Source: Geosiphon pyriformis
Lineage: Eukaryota > Glomeromycota > Glomeromycetes > Archaeosporales > Geosiphonaceae
Assembly: GCA_016748015.1 (NCBI GenBank)
Contig: JAAOMT010000369.1
Span: 180,109-244,108, forward strand
Direction of reading: 5' to 3'
DNA: 64,000 bases
Shown piece after piece: positions 54,801 to 64,000 of the stretch. Position numbers and translations under genes: made by a program. How positions within the stretch are numbered: the stretch's first letter is position 1; every line of letters begins with the position of its first letter. Below the pieces are notes generated by a model. It was not told the origin of the DNA, did no database searches, and worked only from the letters and a program-made list of their open reading frames with translations.

Positions 54801-55302
54801 ACAAACCATTGGCATTTTCATTTTTTTTTCATTTTTTGTAATGTACTATATAATTAAATGGTAAAAGTTCTATTTTCTATTTAGCATAGTAATTGTCTCC
54901 AAATTCTTGTTTCTAGATTGAAGTTAATTCTTTGTGATCAGTATACACATCAAACTTTCAATTCAAGTATTTTTTTTATTTAATAACAGCCCAATAGATA
55001 GCTAAGTGTTTTAGTGCTGGAGTTCCATAGTTCTTTTCTGCTGAACTCAAACTTCTACTGACATATATTACTGGGTGTTCCTGTCTATTCAGTCTTTTCT
55101 AAGATAACATGGCTCTTAATGCTTGGCCTGATGCATCTGTAGTAATAATAAATGGTTTACTGTGATCCAGATATATCAAAACTGGAGCTTGAATAAGCTT
55201 TTTCCTTAATGTGTTAAATGCTTCTTATTGTTCTTTCTTCCACTCATATTTTATGTTTTTTGCTTGGAGCTGATAGAGTGATTGGGTCAATTTGGAAAAA
55301 TT
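54801..55302 (-). pseudogene. Element C RNase H
   Basis: KPFIITTDASGQALRAMLS retains the catalytic TDAS at about 55120-55150. Then comes YVSRSLSSAEKNYGTPALKH, with Lys at the usual Glu position as in element A, followed by LAIYWAVIK and text ending near 54890. The frame is broken by stops near 55100 and 55225. Compared with A, the first Asp survives here but not there. Confidence 0.76.
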
Positions 55303-56180
55303 CTAGATAAAGCAGCTGTAATATCTAGTGAATTCCAAGAATGTTCTTAATTCTGTGAGATTATTTGGTACTGGAAAGTTTTTGACAATTTCAATCTTGT
55401 CTGGGTCTGTTTTGATGCCATTTTTGCTTATAACATGTCCCAAAAACTTGAGTTCAGTTTTCCCAAAAAAACACTTGGTGGCATTTAATTTTAATCTGGC
55501 TCTTTTTAGTCTTTCAAATATTTGTTGAAGATGATGTAAATAATTATCAAATGTCTTAGAGAACACATTGGTATTATCTAAGTAAACAACTACTAATTTT
55601 TACAGTAGTCTTTTATAAACTATTTCCATTAGCCATTAAAATGTGGCTGAGGCATTTATTAAGCCAAAAGACATAATTTCGAATTCAAAATTTTTTTTCA
55701 GGTTGTAAAAGCTGTTTTCTTTTTATCTTCTGGTTTTATGGCTACTTGTCAATAACTACTGTTTAAGTCCAAAGTTGAAAACTATTTCTTTTCTTCAAAA
55801 GCATCAAAAAGTTTTTGGATCTTAGAGTTGGATAGCTATCTCTTTTTGTTATTATATTAAGTTTTTAGTAATTTACACAAAAACGAATTTTTCTATTTTT
55901 CTTATGGACTAGTACTACTGGTAATAATTATAGACTCATTGATAACTGAATTAACCCATTGTCTAGCATCCAATTGATTTCCTGTTAGATGATTTTATGA
56001 CTAGTTGGTGGTACTCTGTATGCTTTTTGTTTAATTAACATTGTATTTTCAGTCTTAATCTAATGCTGGATAATGTCAGTTTTGCCAAATTCGTTTTCAC
56101 TTGCAAAAATATCAGTAAAGTTGTTAAGTAGTATTTTGAGTTGTATATGTTGAAATGTGTCTAAATTTCTCAAGTTTATC
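55303..56180 (-). pseudogene. Element C reverse transcriptase
   Basis: From about 56160: LKILLNNFTDIFASENEF, TSHKIIXQEINWMLDNGLIQ, then degraded motif regions. At about 55566-55600 the catalytic box is VVVYLDNTNVFSKTFDNYLH (YLDN; second Asp changed to Asn). Then the open frame 55566-55303: LKLNATKCFFGKTELKFLGH, KTDPDKIEIVKNFPVPNNLT and RTFLEFTRYYSCFI. Near-identical to A in order and wording, but more damaged upstream of the box. Confidence 0.84.
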
Positions 56181-56197
56181 TGTTTCAATTGTTTTGG

Positions 56198-57000
56198 TTA
56201 AAGTAGATAACATTCATTTTGTCTATAAATGATTTGTGACATAATATTCACATATCCACAAAGCTGTAGAAAATCTGGAATGGGGTTTGGTGATTGGTCT
56301 TCAACTTCAGTATTTAAATGTTTAATGGTAGTTCTTTTTGATATTTCTATGATATTTCCTGTTGTATTGTAGATGAAAATTTTGATATGATTGTGGTTTT
56401 TGGCTGGTATGTAAAGATTGGTAAGTTCAATTTCCTCTGATTTACAAATAGTTGCTTCTGCTTCAAAAATCTGAATCTGATTCTTCACTTTTCTTTCTAT
56501 GGTTAATATGTACTAGTCATATGGCAAAATAGAAACTAATTGACAGATGAAGATAATTTCTTCTTTTGCTATATTAACTGGTATGTTTATTCTATCTATG
56601 GATTCAAATCCATTAATTTTTCTAGCTGTAATCCTTAATTTTTCTCTATCTTTTACTGATATTAGCTAAACTATTTTGACCAAAGGCAGGAATATTGTTT
56701 GTGCTATTTTTTTGTTTGGCTTTATGATATAAGTCTTTTCTGAATCATTTTGTAGCATTGCAATAATATTTCCTACATATTCTGTATTAATTATTTCTTC
56801 TCTAACATTGATTTTTCTTTTTACTAAACTACTTCTGGATACTAATTAAACTATTGTTGTTGCTAAAATTTTTAGTGCTACTTTCAGATCAATGCATGTG
56901 CATGAATGTGGTTCCAATTTTATGGCTTCTTTTTCCAAATATCTCAGATCAAATTCTGCATCAGTATTATGCATGCATTTAGTCATAATATCTTTATTAT
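56198..57000 (-). pseudogene. Element C dUTPase-like domain and linker
   Basis: LRYLEKEAIKLEPHSCTCID, then IV-stop-LVSRSSLVKRKINVREE, IINTEYVGNIIAMLQND (the catalytic IDxxY has Asn for Asp; the Gly of YVG is kept), NKKIAQTIFLPLVKI and ARKINGFESIDRINIPVNI. The linker is open at 56488-56198: KNQIQIFEAEATICKSEEIE and HIKIFIYNTTGNIIEISKRT. A and C dUTPase parts are clearly the same lineage; C has lost the catalytic Asp by a G-to-A transition. Confidence 0.72.
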
Positions 57001-57010
57001 TATTACTGAA

Positions 57011-58000
57011 CTATTTAAGTTTTTGCTCTTTAATGAGGTTAGGAAGTGCAATATATTGTTCTGAATTTGAATTAGAGTTCAAACTATTGTTATTGTTATT
57101 GCTATTTTGAACAAAGCTGGAACTATTGTTTTTGTCATTGTCATTGTTAGAGTTTGAATTGAGATTGAACTGTAATTCTGATTTCACTTTACAGCTGCTA
57201 ATTGGTTTGTTCTCTTCTGAGATTGTGTAGATTATGCATGGTGGTAGATTGTAGATGAGATCACACTCATTACAATATTGAAAGTCACATAGAATCAAAC
57301 AGTGGTTACATAATCAGGTGTTTAACTGCTTTAAATATTGTTCTTGCTTTTTTCTAATAAGTGCTAATTCTTAGTAGTGTTTGTGGAATTGTTTTGGATC
57401 CATAGGGTCTAAGACAATATCTAGATTTGGGTTCCAATCAAGTTCTATAGATTTTGGTGAATTGTTTTTAATTGTTTTTATTTCTTCTGATAATGTATCT
57501 TTGATTTTGACAAGAGCCATTTTCCATATTTTGTCATCATTATGTGAACAATTATCTAATTATTTTATAGTTCTTCTCTATATAGCATCTATAAGCATTT
57601 CTTTTCTTACCCAGTCATTAATTAAAATCGTGTATTAACATAATTTGTCACACATTTCTCTGTAATTAAGAATGTTATTTCATATTCTTTCATCTAGTAG
57701 AGTTTTTCTACAAGCCAGACATGGTTTGTTGTCCCATTTTTCTTGCCTTTTTGGCCATCCAAAGTGTTCAAGGATGCATGAACAGCAATAGAACTTTGTT
57801 GTAGTTGGTTATTCTTCATTGTTGCTACAACATGTGCCTATTGTAGACAATTTCTTGTTATAATTAATACATATCAGCTTGGGTTGTCAATAATTTATTT
57901 GCTGAGTGGTGGTGTGTAGTGAATAAGTAAAGGTAATGACTGGTGTTAATTCTTCTTTTTTCTCAAGTTAAAATTGATGGTAGCTCATTGTAGTCTTTTT
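57011..58000 (-). pseudogene. Element C cysteine-rich region (clusters 1 and 2)
   Basis: Cluster 1 (about 57690-57890): LICINYNKKLSTIGTCCSNN, then a stop, then KFYCCSCILEHFGWPKRQEK and DNKPCLACRKTL, matching B CKDCNKKLSSMGA, CICYFCKAYHRKRFGSPKR and DNTPCLTC. Cluster 2 (about 57245-57315): LCNHCLILCDFQYCNECDLI. Between cluster 2 and dUTPase lies a stretch of Asn/Ser (57011-57200). Conservation of cluster spacing between diverged elements suggests zinc-binding folds under selection. Confidence 0.63.
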
Positions 58001-58520
58001 TAGCCCATGAGACTTGGAATGCTTCTCAGATAGGTTTTTTTTTCTTCTTTTCTAACTCTATTAATGGTTGTTAATTGACAGTAATTCTAAAATAACTGCA
58101 AGTAGCTGGTACTTGGATATGCTGGCCATTCTGGCTCAATTGTAATTTCTGAGTGTTTTAATCTAGTACTGTATTGGTTTTGGACAACCAGTCATTACCA
58201 ATGAAAGCTTAGTACTAAGTGGCTTCCATTACAAAGATTTTGATAGGTATAGTAAGGCCATTAACTTTAAAAAAGAAGTTGTTTATTTTGCTAATAGGAG
58301 TTTTTGTGGTTCTATTAGTGGTAATAATTCAAGTATTGGCAGTGCAATCAACTTGACAACCTAATTGGTTTATAAGTTGTTATGTAATAATACTGCCTGT
58401 TAATCTGTTGTCAAGAATTAGTTTGATAGATTGACTATTGACTTTAGTATTAGTATACATAGTGGTGATAGGTTTAGTGTTAAGAGTGATTCTATTAAAT
58501 AATAAGACTAATGTGATTTT
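58001..58520 (-). pseudogene. Element C aspartic protease remnant
   Basis: Minus strand near 58390-58430 reads IKLILDNRLTGSIIT, aligning with element B LILDSGSTGSIIT; the catalytic DSG loop is DNR, so activity is lost by transitions. Further on, text around 58180-58260 (VMEATXY, ALIGNDWLSKTNTVLD) parallels the NNWLLKANANLD strand of B. There is no long open frame. Confidence 0.72.
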
Positions 58521-59290
58521 CTTGAGTTTGAAAGAGAATATGGTGGCAAATAATTTGTTCTTAGTACTGGCTGCTGGTGGAATATTGCTAATAAGTGTTT
58601 GCTTCTAGTTGGATTCTTGTTTGCTGGATGTGATGTCTTCTGGGGTAACCAGAAGACTTAAATAGTGTTAGAAGTTCAGATTTTAAGTGTACTTATTTTC
58701 TAAACTTCAAGAATATAATCCTAATGCTTGGTTGGAGAAACTGGAAATTGGTTAATAGACTACTATCACTGATCTCCAGTTTTGTTGGATTATTCTGGGT
58801 CTTTGATTTACTTAACATTGAAGCTGAGTTTTGTGGTAGTATTTGAAGTTGTTAGAGTTAATAAATTATTTGTGGCTGCGGCTGATAAACATCTGGTGCT
58901 AAAAACTGATAAATTGAAAGTTGATAAATTGGCTGCTGTGTTACTGGTAGGTAATTTGGTTAATATGATTCTGTATTTGGTTGATAATTCAGAATTTGAA
59001 ACTGGCAATTGGGGTTTTAATATTGATTTTCCAATTGTTAATTATTTAAGTGGTTGTGACAGTTAATCTGTAGGTGTTCTTGTTTACCACAATAGTAACA
59101 ACTACACATTTTAGTTTGCCACTGTTGATTGGTAGATGATAATAAATGCACCTAATTTTGAGAATGATTTGCATTTTCTTGAATATTGCGTTATTGTAAA
59201 GGTTGATAAATTGCTTGATTATTAGCTAAGTATCTTTCCAATTTCTAATTAATAGAATCATTGAATTGTTTCAACCTAAAGTCTAATTTA
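58521..59290 (-). pseudogene. Element C Gag C-terminal part with CCHC knuckle
   Basis: At about 59060-59101 the minus strand reads CYYCGKQEHLQINC, a perfect CX2CX4HX4C knuckle. Flanking text is Gln/Asn-rich (LIINQQWQTK; QSTIDQPLQ). Towards the protease the region 58521-59050 is an Asn/Thr-rich linker with few landmarks. The + strand frame at 58782-59066 is a shadow. Confidence 0.68.
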
Positions 59291-61160
59291 GATGATTCAT
59301 TCATTACTAAATTTACAGTTTGGGCGTGATTGGCTTCTAATTTAGCAGCTTCAAAATTTTTGGCATGAATAATTACAGCTTAAAGATTAGCTGAATATAA
59401 TAAGCATACACATTGCAGAATGTTACTGTGTAATCTGCGAATAAATTGATTCAAAATTTGGGCCACTGTAAAATAATCAGCATTAATGGCTTGGATCTGG
59501 TGCAGATTCCTGTAAAAGCATTCCAAGTAAATAATGACTGCTTCTGTGTCTTCTTGCTGTTACCAGAGGTTTTTGGTCTCTTTTTAGCTCTTGTATGTTT
59601 GTTGTAATGCTGTTAATTCATGACTATGGAAAGTGTTTGAATCTCTGATAACTGAATTTTATCTTCAAATTATCTCCTATAATTTCAACTGCTGGGCTTA
59701 TAAGTGGAATGGCCAATTCTGTGCCAGTTGTTTCGTGTAGTTATGTTGTAGTAAACATCAACTCTTTCCCAGGAATTGCTTGTCTGGAAGCTCACTAAAA
59801 ATGTGTAGTTACTTTGCTGTGAAAGTCAACTCTTTTACAGGAATCTTGTCTGTAGGCTATCTTAATGATTAAAATAAGAAAATAAAAGAAAGAAAATAAA
59901 AGAAATGTAAAAGAAATAAAATTCTGTCAAGAAAAACGTTTTTTATCCAGGCCTAGAGTCACTAACAGTTTTATTGAAATTGGTAGCTAATCAATTTCAA
60001 AATGTTATTTGGGTTTTGAGAATTTTCCAAGTGTGATAATTAAAAAATTTGGTTTTTCAAATTATTTGCTATTTATTTTTTTTTGTGTGTGCAGAAATGG
60101 TTCTAAAAGTAATAAATCTAAAGTAAGATATATTTTCTCAAAGAGAAAAGCTCTTCTTTTATACAACTTGTTGTAACACTATTCCATGAACTTGAACTTT
60201 GCTCTTTTCTACAATTTCGCTGAACTAAAAATACATTTCGGCAAACTACAAGTTATTTCTGCGAACTATTAGATATTTTGGTGAATTATCAATTATTTTG
60301 GCAAATTTCTACAAATTTCGGCAAACTTTTGAATGTTACATATTTCGGGATATTGCATAATTGATCATTGCACTTAGGTTACATTTGTATTATATACAAA
60401 TTGGGTTATTAATTAAATGATAATTTCGGATATTTTGCTAATGTAATAAGTGATAATTTGAAACAATAATATATGCTAATTAATGATAAAATTTATAAGA
60501 GTAATTTCATGCTAAACAATATCTCTAATTTTGTCTGATAATATTGCTTAATAGTAGTAAATATATTAACCAAACAATTAATGCTGTTGCTGTTGCTAAA
60601 ATATTTTAGAAATTCTAGCTTAAATGCATTGAAAGTTTGGGGTTTCTAGGTCAAATTCTGATATTATAAGTCAGTGATATCCTGGAGAAAATAAAAAATG
60701 GCTTGTAATGCTCTAGTATTGTTCTATCCATTGGCTGTAATGGCTTTTCTTATGTTATTAAGCCATACTTGAGCATTGTTTTCTTTGCCAGTAAATTTTT
60801 CTATTTTAACAATTGGAATGTAAATCATTTGTGCTGTAATTTGTTGCTGTTGTTATGGTGGTTGTTAAAGTAGTTGTTGTGGTTGTATTGGCTGTTGTGG
60901 TGGTGTGACAACTGGTAACAGATCTATCACAAGTTCTGGAGGTAAGTTTTGCTAATTAATGATATTGGAATTTGGATTGTTCTGATTTTGCTGAGTTTGA
61001 TTTTTTGGGTTTTCTGAAATTGGGTTTTAGTAATTAAATTCTTGATTTTTGTTTTCCTTTTCTTTTGATTCAGTTACTTCACAAAGACTTGTGATTCCAA
61101 AATCTGGTGGAGGTGATAGTGATCGAAATTCTGATGGCATCATTGATTATGATTTAAATT
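59291..61160 (-). pseudogene. Element C Gag capsid region, split by a solo LTR
   Basis: Two halves around the solo LTR (59558-60543). Left: HCFYRNLHQIQAINADYFTV, AQILNQFIRRLHSNILQCV and KNFEAAKLEANHAQTVNLVM match element A. Right (60548-60840): text matching the A capsid half, then a Gln/Pro-rich stretch and an acidic Glu/Lys stretch at 61000-61080. Removing the LTR and one TTGC joins TTCTTGCTTAATAGTAG, as in element A at 28880. Confidence 0.72.
59558..60543 (-). repeat. Solo LTR of the element B family, in element C gag
   Basis: TGTTACCAGAGG to GATAATA with a perfect 4-bp duplication TTGC (59554-59557 and 60544-60547). It matches the B LTRs in most of its length (TTTTTGGTCTC, AAAACGTTTTTTATCCAGGCC, TTTCGGCAAATT repeats) but has its own U3 start. 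A second member of the B family therefore inserted here and was reduced by LTR-LTR recombination. Confidence 0.92.
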
Positions 61161-61757
61161 CTTCAAAATAATTACCATAGATTTCTAATAACTCTGCTTT
61201 TTTTGTTTACTTTGAAATAAAAGTTGGACTAATGATAGTTTCACATTTGAGGTGGACATGCCTGGTGATAAAATGTTAATGGCACTTTCAGATATATAGT
61301 AATATGATGGGTTGATTAGTAATTCTACTCTTGTTTTCTTCCAAGTGGGTGGTTGTATTTTTTAAGATATTACTGCTGGTGTTTGTAGTTTTTCTTTGCC
61401 TTTGTTTACATAGGTAATTGGATATCTTTGTTGAGTGTGATTTTCAATTTCTCTATTGATTTCAGTAAGGATTGCCATAAAGTTATAATTTACTAGTAGG
61501 CTGGTATTTTGAATTAATTCATTGTAGAAATTTCTTCTTGTTGAGTCAGTTTTTACTAATACTCCTAGCAAATATAAGATTTTTTCATTAATGTAAAAGT
61601 TAAAGGCAGATTTTGCTGATAGGTTATTGTTGGTTAATCTTAAGTGTTAACAATAATGCTGAAATAAAAATTTGGTAAATCTTAAATGATTTGTCTCTAT
61701 TTTTTCTAATTTTGTCACTTTTGGATGGTTGTTGTTGCTGATTTTTTGTAAAACTAT
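61161..61757 (-). pseudogene. Element C Gag N-terminal region
   Basis: Frame open at 61571-61362 (STRRNFYNELIQNTSLLVNY, AILTEINREIENHTQQRYPI), followed by text parallel to element A 29526-29792 (TWKKTRVELLINPSYYYISE; ELLEIYGNYFEEFKS). The same order as in A allows both N-terminal gags to be identified. No domain is recognised. Confidence 0.55.
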
Positions 61758-61777
61758 ATCTTACAGAAAGCACCAAA
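61758..61777 (-). other. Element C primer binding site
   Basis: Minus strand after the 5' LTR: TTTGGTGCTTTCTGTAAGAT. The TGG two bases after the LTR and the shared GTGCT...TGT.AGAT with element A indicate the same primer tRNA. Confidence 0.65.
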
Positions 61778-62649
61778 TGTTACAGATAATTATTTGGGGT
61801 CTCAAATCAAATAACAAATTTGTAACTTGGTGTTTAGTAGCTGAATTATGTTGGTAATATTTAAAAGTTTTCATGATTTGAAGGTTTTGGATTGGAGTTT
61901 TTTGTATAATGAATAGAGATTCAATAGTTGTTTTATTAGTAGCCTTCCAGAATTGCAATTCTGTCAAATTTTTTTCTTCAGTATAGTGGCCAGTTTATTC
62001 TGGCAGTTGTGTTTTTCTGGTAAGCTATCTGTAAATTTTTTAATTGCTATACTCTTCCTTTGGGGTCTTTTACCAAGTTATTCTTGACATCAATAACTCA
62101 GCATTTAATTTTTAATCAATTAATAAACAATAAAAGAAATAAAAATACAAAAAAAAATTAAAAAAATAAAATATAAGCCAAAGCAATAAAGTTAGTATCC
62201 TGTTAATAACTGTGATCAAGAGCTATTGTTCCAATGTAATTAAGTATTTGATACTATTAACATGAAGTGTTAATAATGGGGAAAAAAGTTTAGATAGTGA
62301 ATAATTATTTATTAATATTGATAATTCTAATAGAGATGTGTTAATGGGAAGATCTTGGTAATTATTCTGTTTTTTCTGCTTCTAATGCTCTTGCTATATA
62401 TACCTAATTTAGATTTTACAAGATCATTCACATTCTTGAGCAATGTGCTATAATTTTTTAAGCAATGCTCACATTGCTGAGCAATATGCCCTAATTTTTT
62501 AACATTGCTTCACATTGCTAAGCAATATGCCATAATTTCTGACATTGCTTCATATTGCTAAGCAATATGCTTATGTGCTAATTACTACTTTCCTATTGGT
62601 CTATCTGTTTTTCTACTATTTTTTTTATATGTTTTCTTTATAAGTAACA
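61778..62649 (-). repeat. Element C 5' LTR
   Basis: TGTTACAGATAATT to AAGTAACA. U3 at about 62425-62575 contains three to four units of ACATTGCT-N-AGCAATATG with TAATTTCT between them. A TATATATAG box is on the minus strand at about 62393-62401. The unit number and sequence differ from the left LTR. Confidence 0.93.
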
Positions 62650-62961
62650 ACAAACAAAAATAAGACATTCAGGAACTTTAGAAACTTTGCATATATAATG
62701 AGCAAAATTTTCATTCAAAATTATTACAACTTCTAAGCCCAAATGGCCAGAATTCAATTCAAAGCTAAAAACCCTTAAACTAGAAAACTTGTTCTTAAGT
62801 CAAAGCCCAGCACAACTCTTAAGTTTTATCTTAGTGAAAATAGAAATTGAGTTGCATAAATTCATGTGCCATTTAATAATATTTTTCTGTTTAACCAAAT
62901 TGTTCAAACTCCTAACATTACATGTGACTATCTTCCAGATAAAATCACTTATAGAGAAAAA
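62650..62961 (-). pseudogene. LINE5 endonuclease N-terminal fragment
   Basis: Begins IWKIVTCNVRSLNNLVKQKN, then NSISIFTKIKLKS (LINE1 LISIVTETKLKG; metal-binding Glu lost: ETK reads KIK), LNSGHLGLEVVIILNENFAH and ICKVSKVPECLIFVC, ending at the element C LTR. One stop after CAGL. The remaining endonuclease is not visible on the other side of element C. Confidence 0.75.
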
Positions 62962-64000
62962 GAAGATATAGAAGAGTCTAAACCAGTATACAATTGATCT
63001 AACCTTACCAAGACTATATTAATAGAAACCTCCAAAGTAACTAATTTAAATTCCAATCTACCTACCTTGATGATAAGAATCTTGGATTTATTCAGGCTCA
63101 AATCCAAAACTGTATCATCTATAATCAAAAAAGAAATAACAAAAAAGATAGAAAAACTATTCAAAATCATATTTACACTTGAGTTTGTATTAGCCAAAAT
63201 GAATACAATAGAAGGATGACATCAAAAGGCAGACACCAAAGGCATCAGATCTATACTGTTTAATCTATGCAAAATGCCAGACACTTAATCTGTCAACAAC
63301 TCTAAGGAACATTTGAAAGAATTCAAGTGAGCATTAATAAATAAGTCAATTTGACTAACAGACAAACTTTTTTCAACATGGGGAATATCAGAGAAAGACA
63401 AGTTAGGGCCTAAGCCAAAACCACCAAAAGAGAAAGCAAGTAAGACTATCTGTACCCAAAACTTGCTATTAAAGACAGCAGGACAGAAAATAGGAACACT
63501 TTTTTTCTCATATAACTTTGCCAACTAAAGGCAACATTCATCTGAAGCAACTTTTTTAAATGGTTTTGAAGACTTAAAAGTGGATGCAATTAATATGTTA
63601 TACTCCAAAGCAGAATAACCAAACCTTCTATATTTTTCATACTGCACCAGATTCATTTTTGTTCAAAAGAGCTTAACATTATTAAAAATTGGCTCCATGT
63701 AAAAAGCAAACTTTAATGTCTTATCAAATTTAAAACAAACTACAGCACAGTGAATTCTATTGCCAGTTTTCAATAATTGATTAATAAAGAAAGTTTTTCT
63801 ACCAGCCTCTTTTAAAAAAATCCCAAGATTATGTGCAATTGTTTCCATTAATAAAGTAAACAAAAATGCTTTAAACTGATCCCTTAATGCCCAGATATCT
63901 CAATTTTCCATAGCTTTAGCCACATACACCAAATTTTTTCTGATTAGGAATGACCATCTCACTACCAAATAATCAGCCTGAGCCAATTTAGCAAATTTCA
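62962..64000 (-). pseudogene. LINE5 ORF1 with zinc ligands converted to Tyr
   Basis: Fragments open at 63863-63663, 63524-63285 and 63197-62949, with TAG/TAA/TGA between them. The knuckle region at about 63604-63645 reads YEKYRRFGYSALEY where LINE1 has CAKCGKFGHSSLDC: all four zinc ligands (C, C, H, C) are Tyr. TGT-to-TAT and CAT-to-TAT are single transitions. Further on, KLYEKKSVPIFCPAVFN matches LINE1 IYAKHSAPIACSVSFGS. Confidence 0.78.

Larger units (their letters stand above)
51795..62649 (-). mobile_element. Element C: Ty3/gypsy LTR retrotransposon with dUTPase
   Basis: LTRs 51795-52665 and 61778-62649. Internal order on the minus strand: PBS, gag, protease, both Cys clusters, dUTPase, RT, RNase H, integrase, X, polypurine tract. 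Close relative of A throughout, but with the protease and cluster 1 that A lacks. It contains a solo B-type LTR in gag. No target duplication is visible: ATGG on the left, ACAA on the right. This points to a rearranged or recombined element. It has many stops and several lost catalytic residues. Confidence 0.92.
62650..64000 (-). mobile_element. LINE5: minus-strand LINE, ORF1 and start of endonuclease
   Basis: Aligns with LINE1 in reverse. Right edge: LAQADYLVVRWSFLIRKNLV (LINE1 HADLVVAKWSILVGKNAV). Then FLFTLLMETIAHNLGIFLKE and IHCAVVCFKFDKTLKFAFYM (LINE1 TRCATVCFDLAELLNAVM). The left end, IVTCNVRSLNNLVKQKNIIK, is the start of EN (LINE1 ITTCNVQGINNSAKQDDIIR). It is cut at 62649 by element C and at 64000 by the window. 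The sequence left of C does not clearly continue it. Confidence 0.83.

Noticed and set aside
58782-59066. Plus-strand ORF of 94 codons inside element C
   Set aside because: Antisense of the gag C-terminal linker; no similarity to any domain, while the minus strand carries a perfect CCHC knuckle next to it.

Overview
The window reads as nuclear DNA of an AT-rich, transposon-laden early-diverging fungus, most likely an arbuscular mycorrhizal fungus (Glomeromycotina, Rhizophagus/Gigaspora-like). This rests on the base composition, short GT-AG introns, recognisable fungal RRP15 and ATG29 genes, and the types of retroelement present. The genus is an inference.

Layout. 1-6318: 3' part of a non-LTR retrotransposon (LINE1, + strand) with an RRM/CCHC ORF1, APE endonuclease, reverse transcriptase, RNase H, a C-terminal zinc finger and a 3' UTR with A-rich tail. 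7041-39105: a much older, strongly AT-drifted relative (LINE2, +) cut into three pieces by two Ty3/gypsy elements on the minus strand. Element A (13190-30924) carries element B (14604-24527) nested inside it, and element D (31326-38941) sits 400 bp further on. 40258-43345 and 44010-46290: two copies of a short ORF1-only LINE derivative ('half-LINE') that keeps the LINE 3' tail but has no endonuclease or RT. The older copy contains a solo LTR (40780-41764). 46850-51052: a gene island with ordinary CpG content holding RRP15 (+, five exons) and ATG29 (-, seven exons), tail to tail. 51795-62649: Ty3/gypsy element C (-), with a solo LTR in its gag. 62650-64000: the start of another LINE (LINE5, -).

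The gypsy elements share the order gag - protease - cysteine-rich region - (dUTPase) - RT - RNase H - integrase - extra ORF ('X') - 3' LTR. The dUTPase-like domain is present in A, B and C and absent from D. The cysteine-rich region and X recur across the families and I do not recognise either as a named domain. All elements are broken by stops and frameshifts. The damage is dominated by C-to-T/G-to-A transitions (Gln/Arg to stop, Asp to Asn, Cys/His to Tyr), often in CpA/TpG context. Target duplications are 4 bp and show the order of insertion directly.

The two host genes do not work together: RRP15 acts in large ribosomal subunit maturation and ATG29 in autophagosome initiation. They are simply the surviving island between repeat blocks. 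All retroelement boundaries and exon joins were read by eye, and no database search was run.
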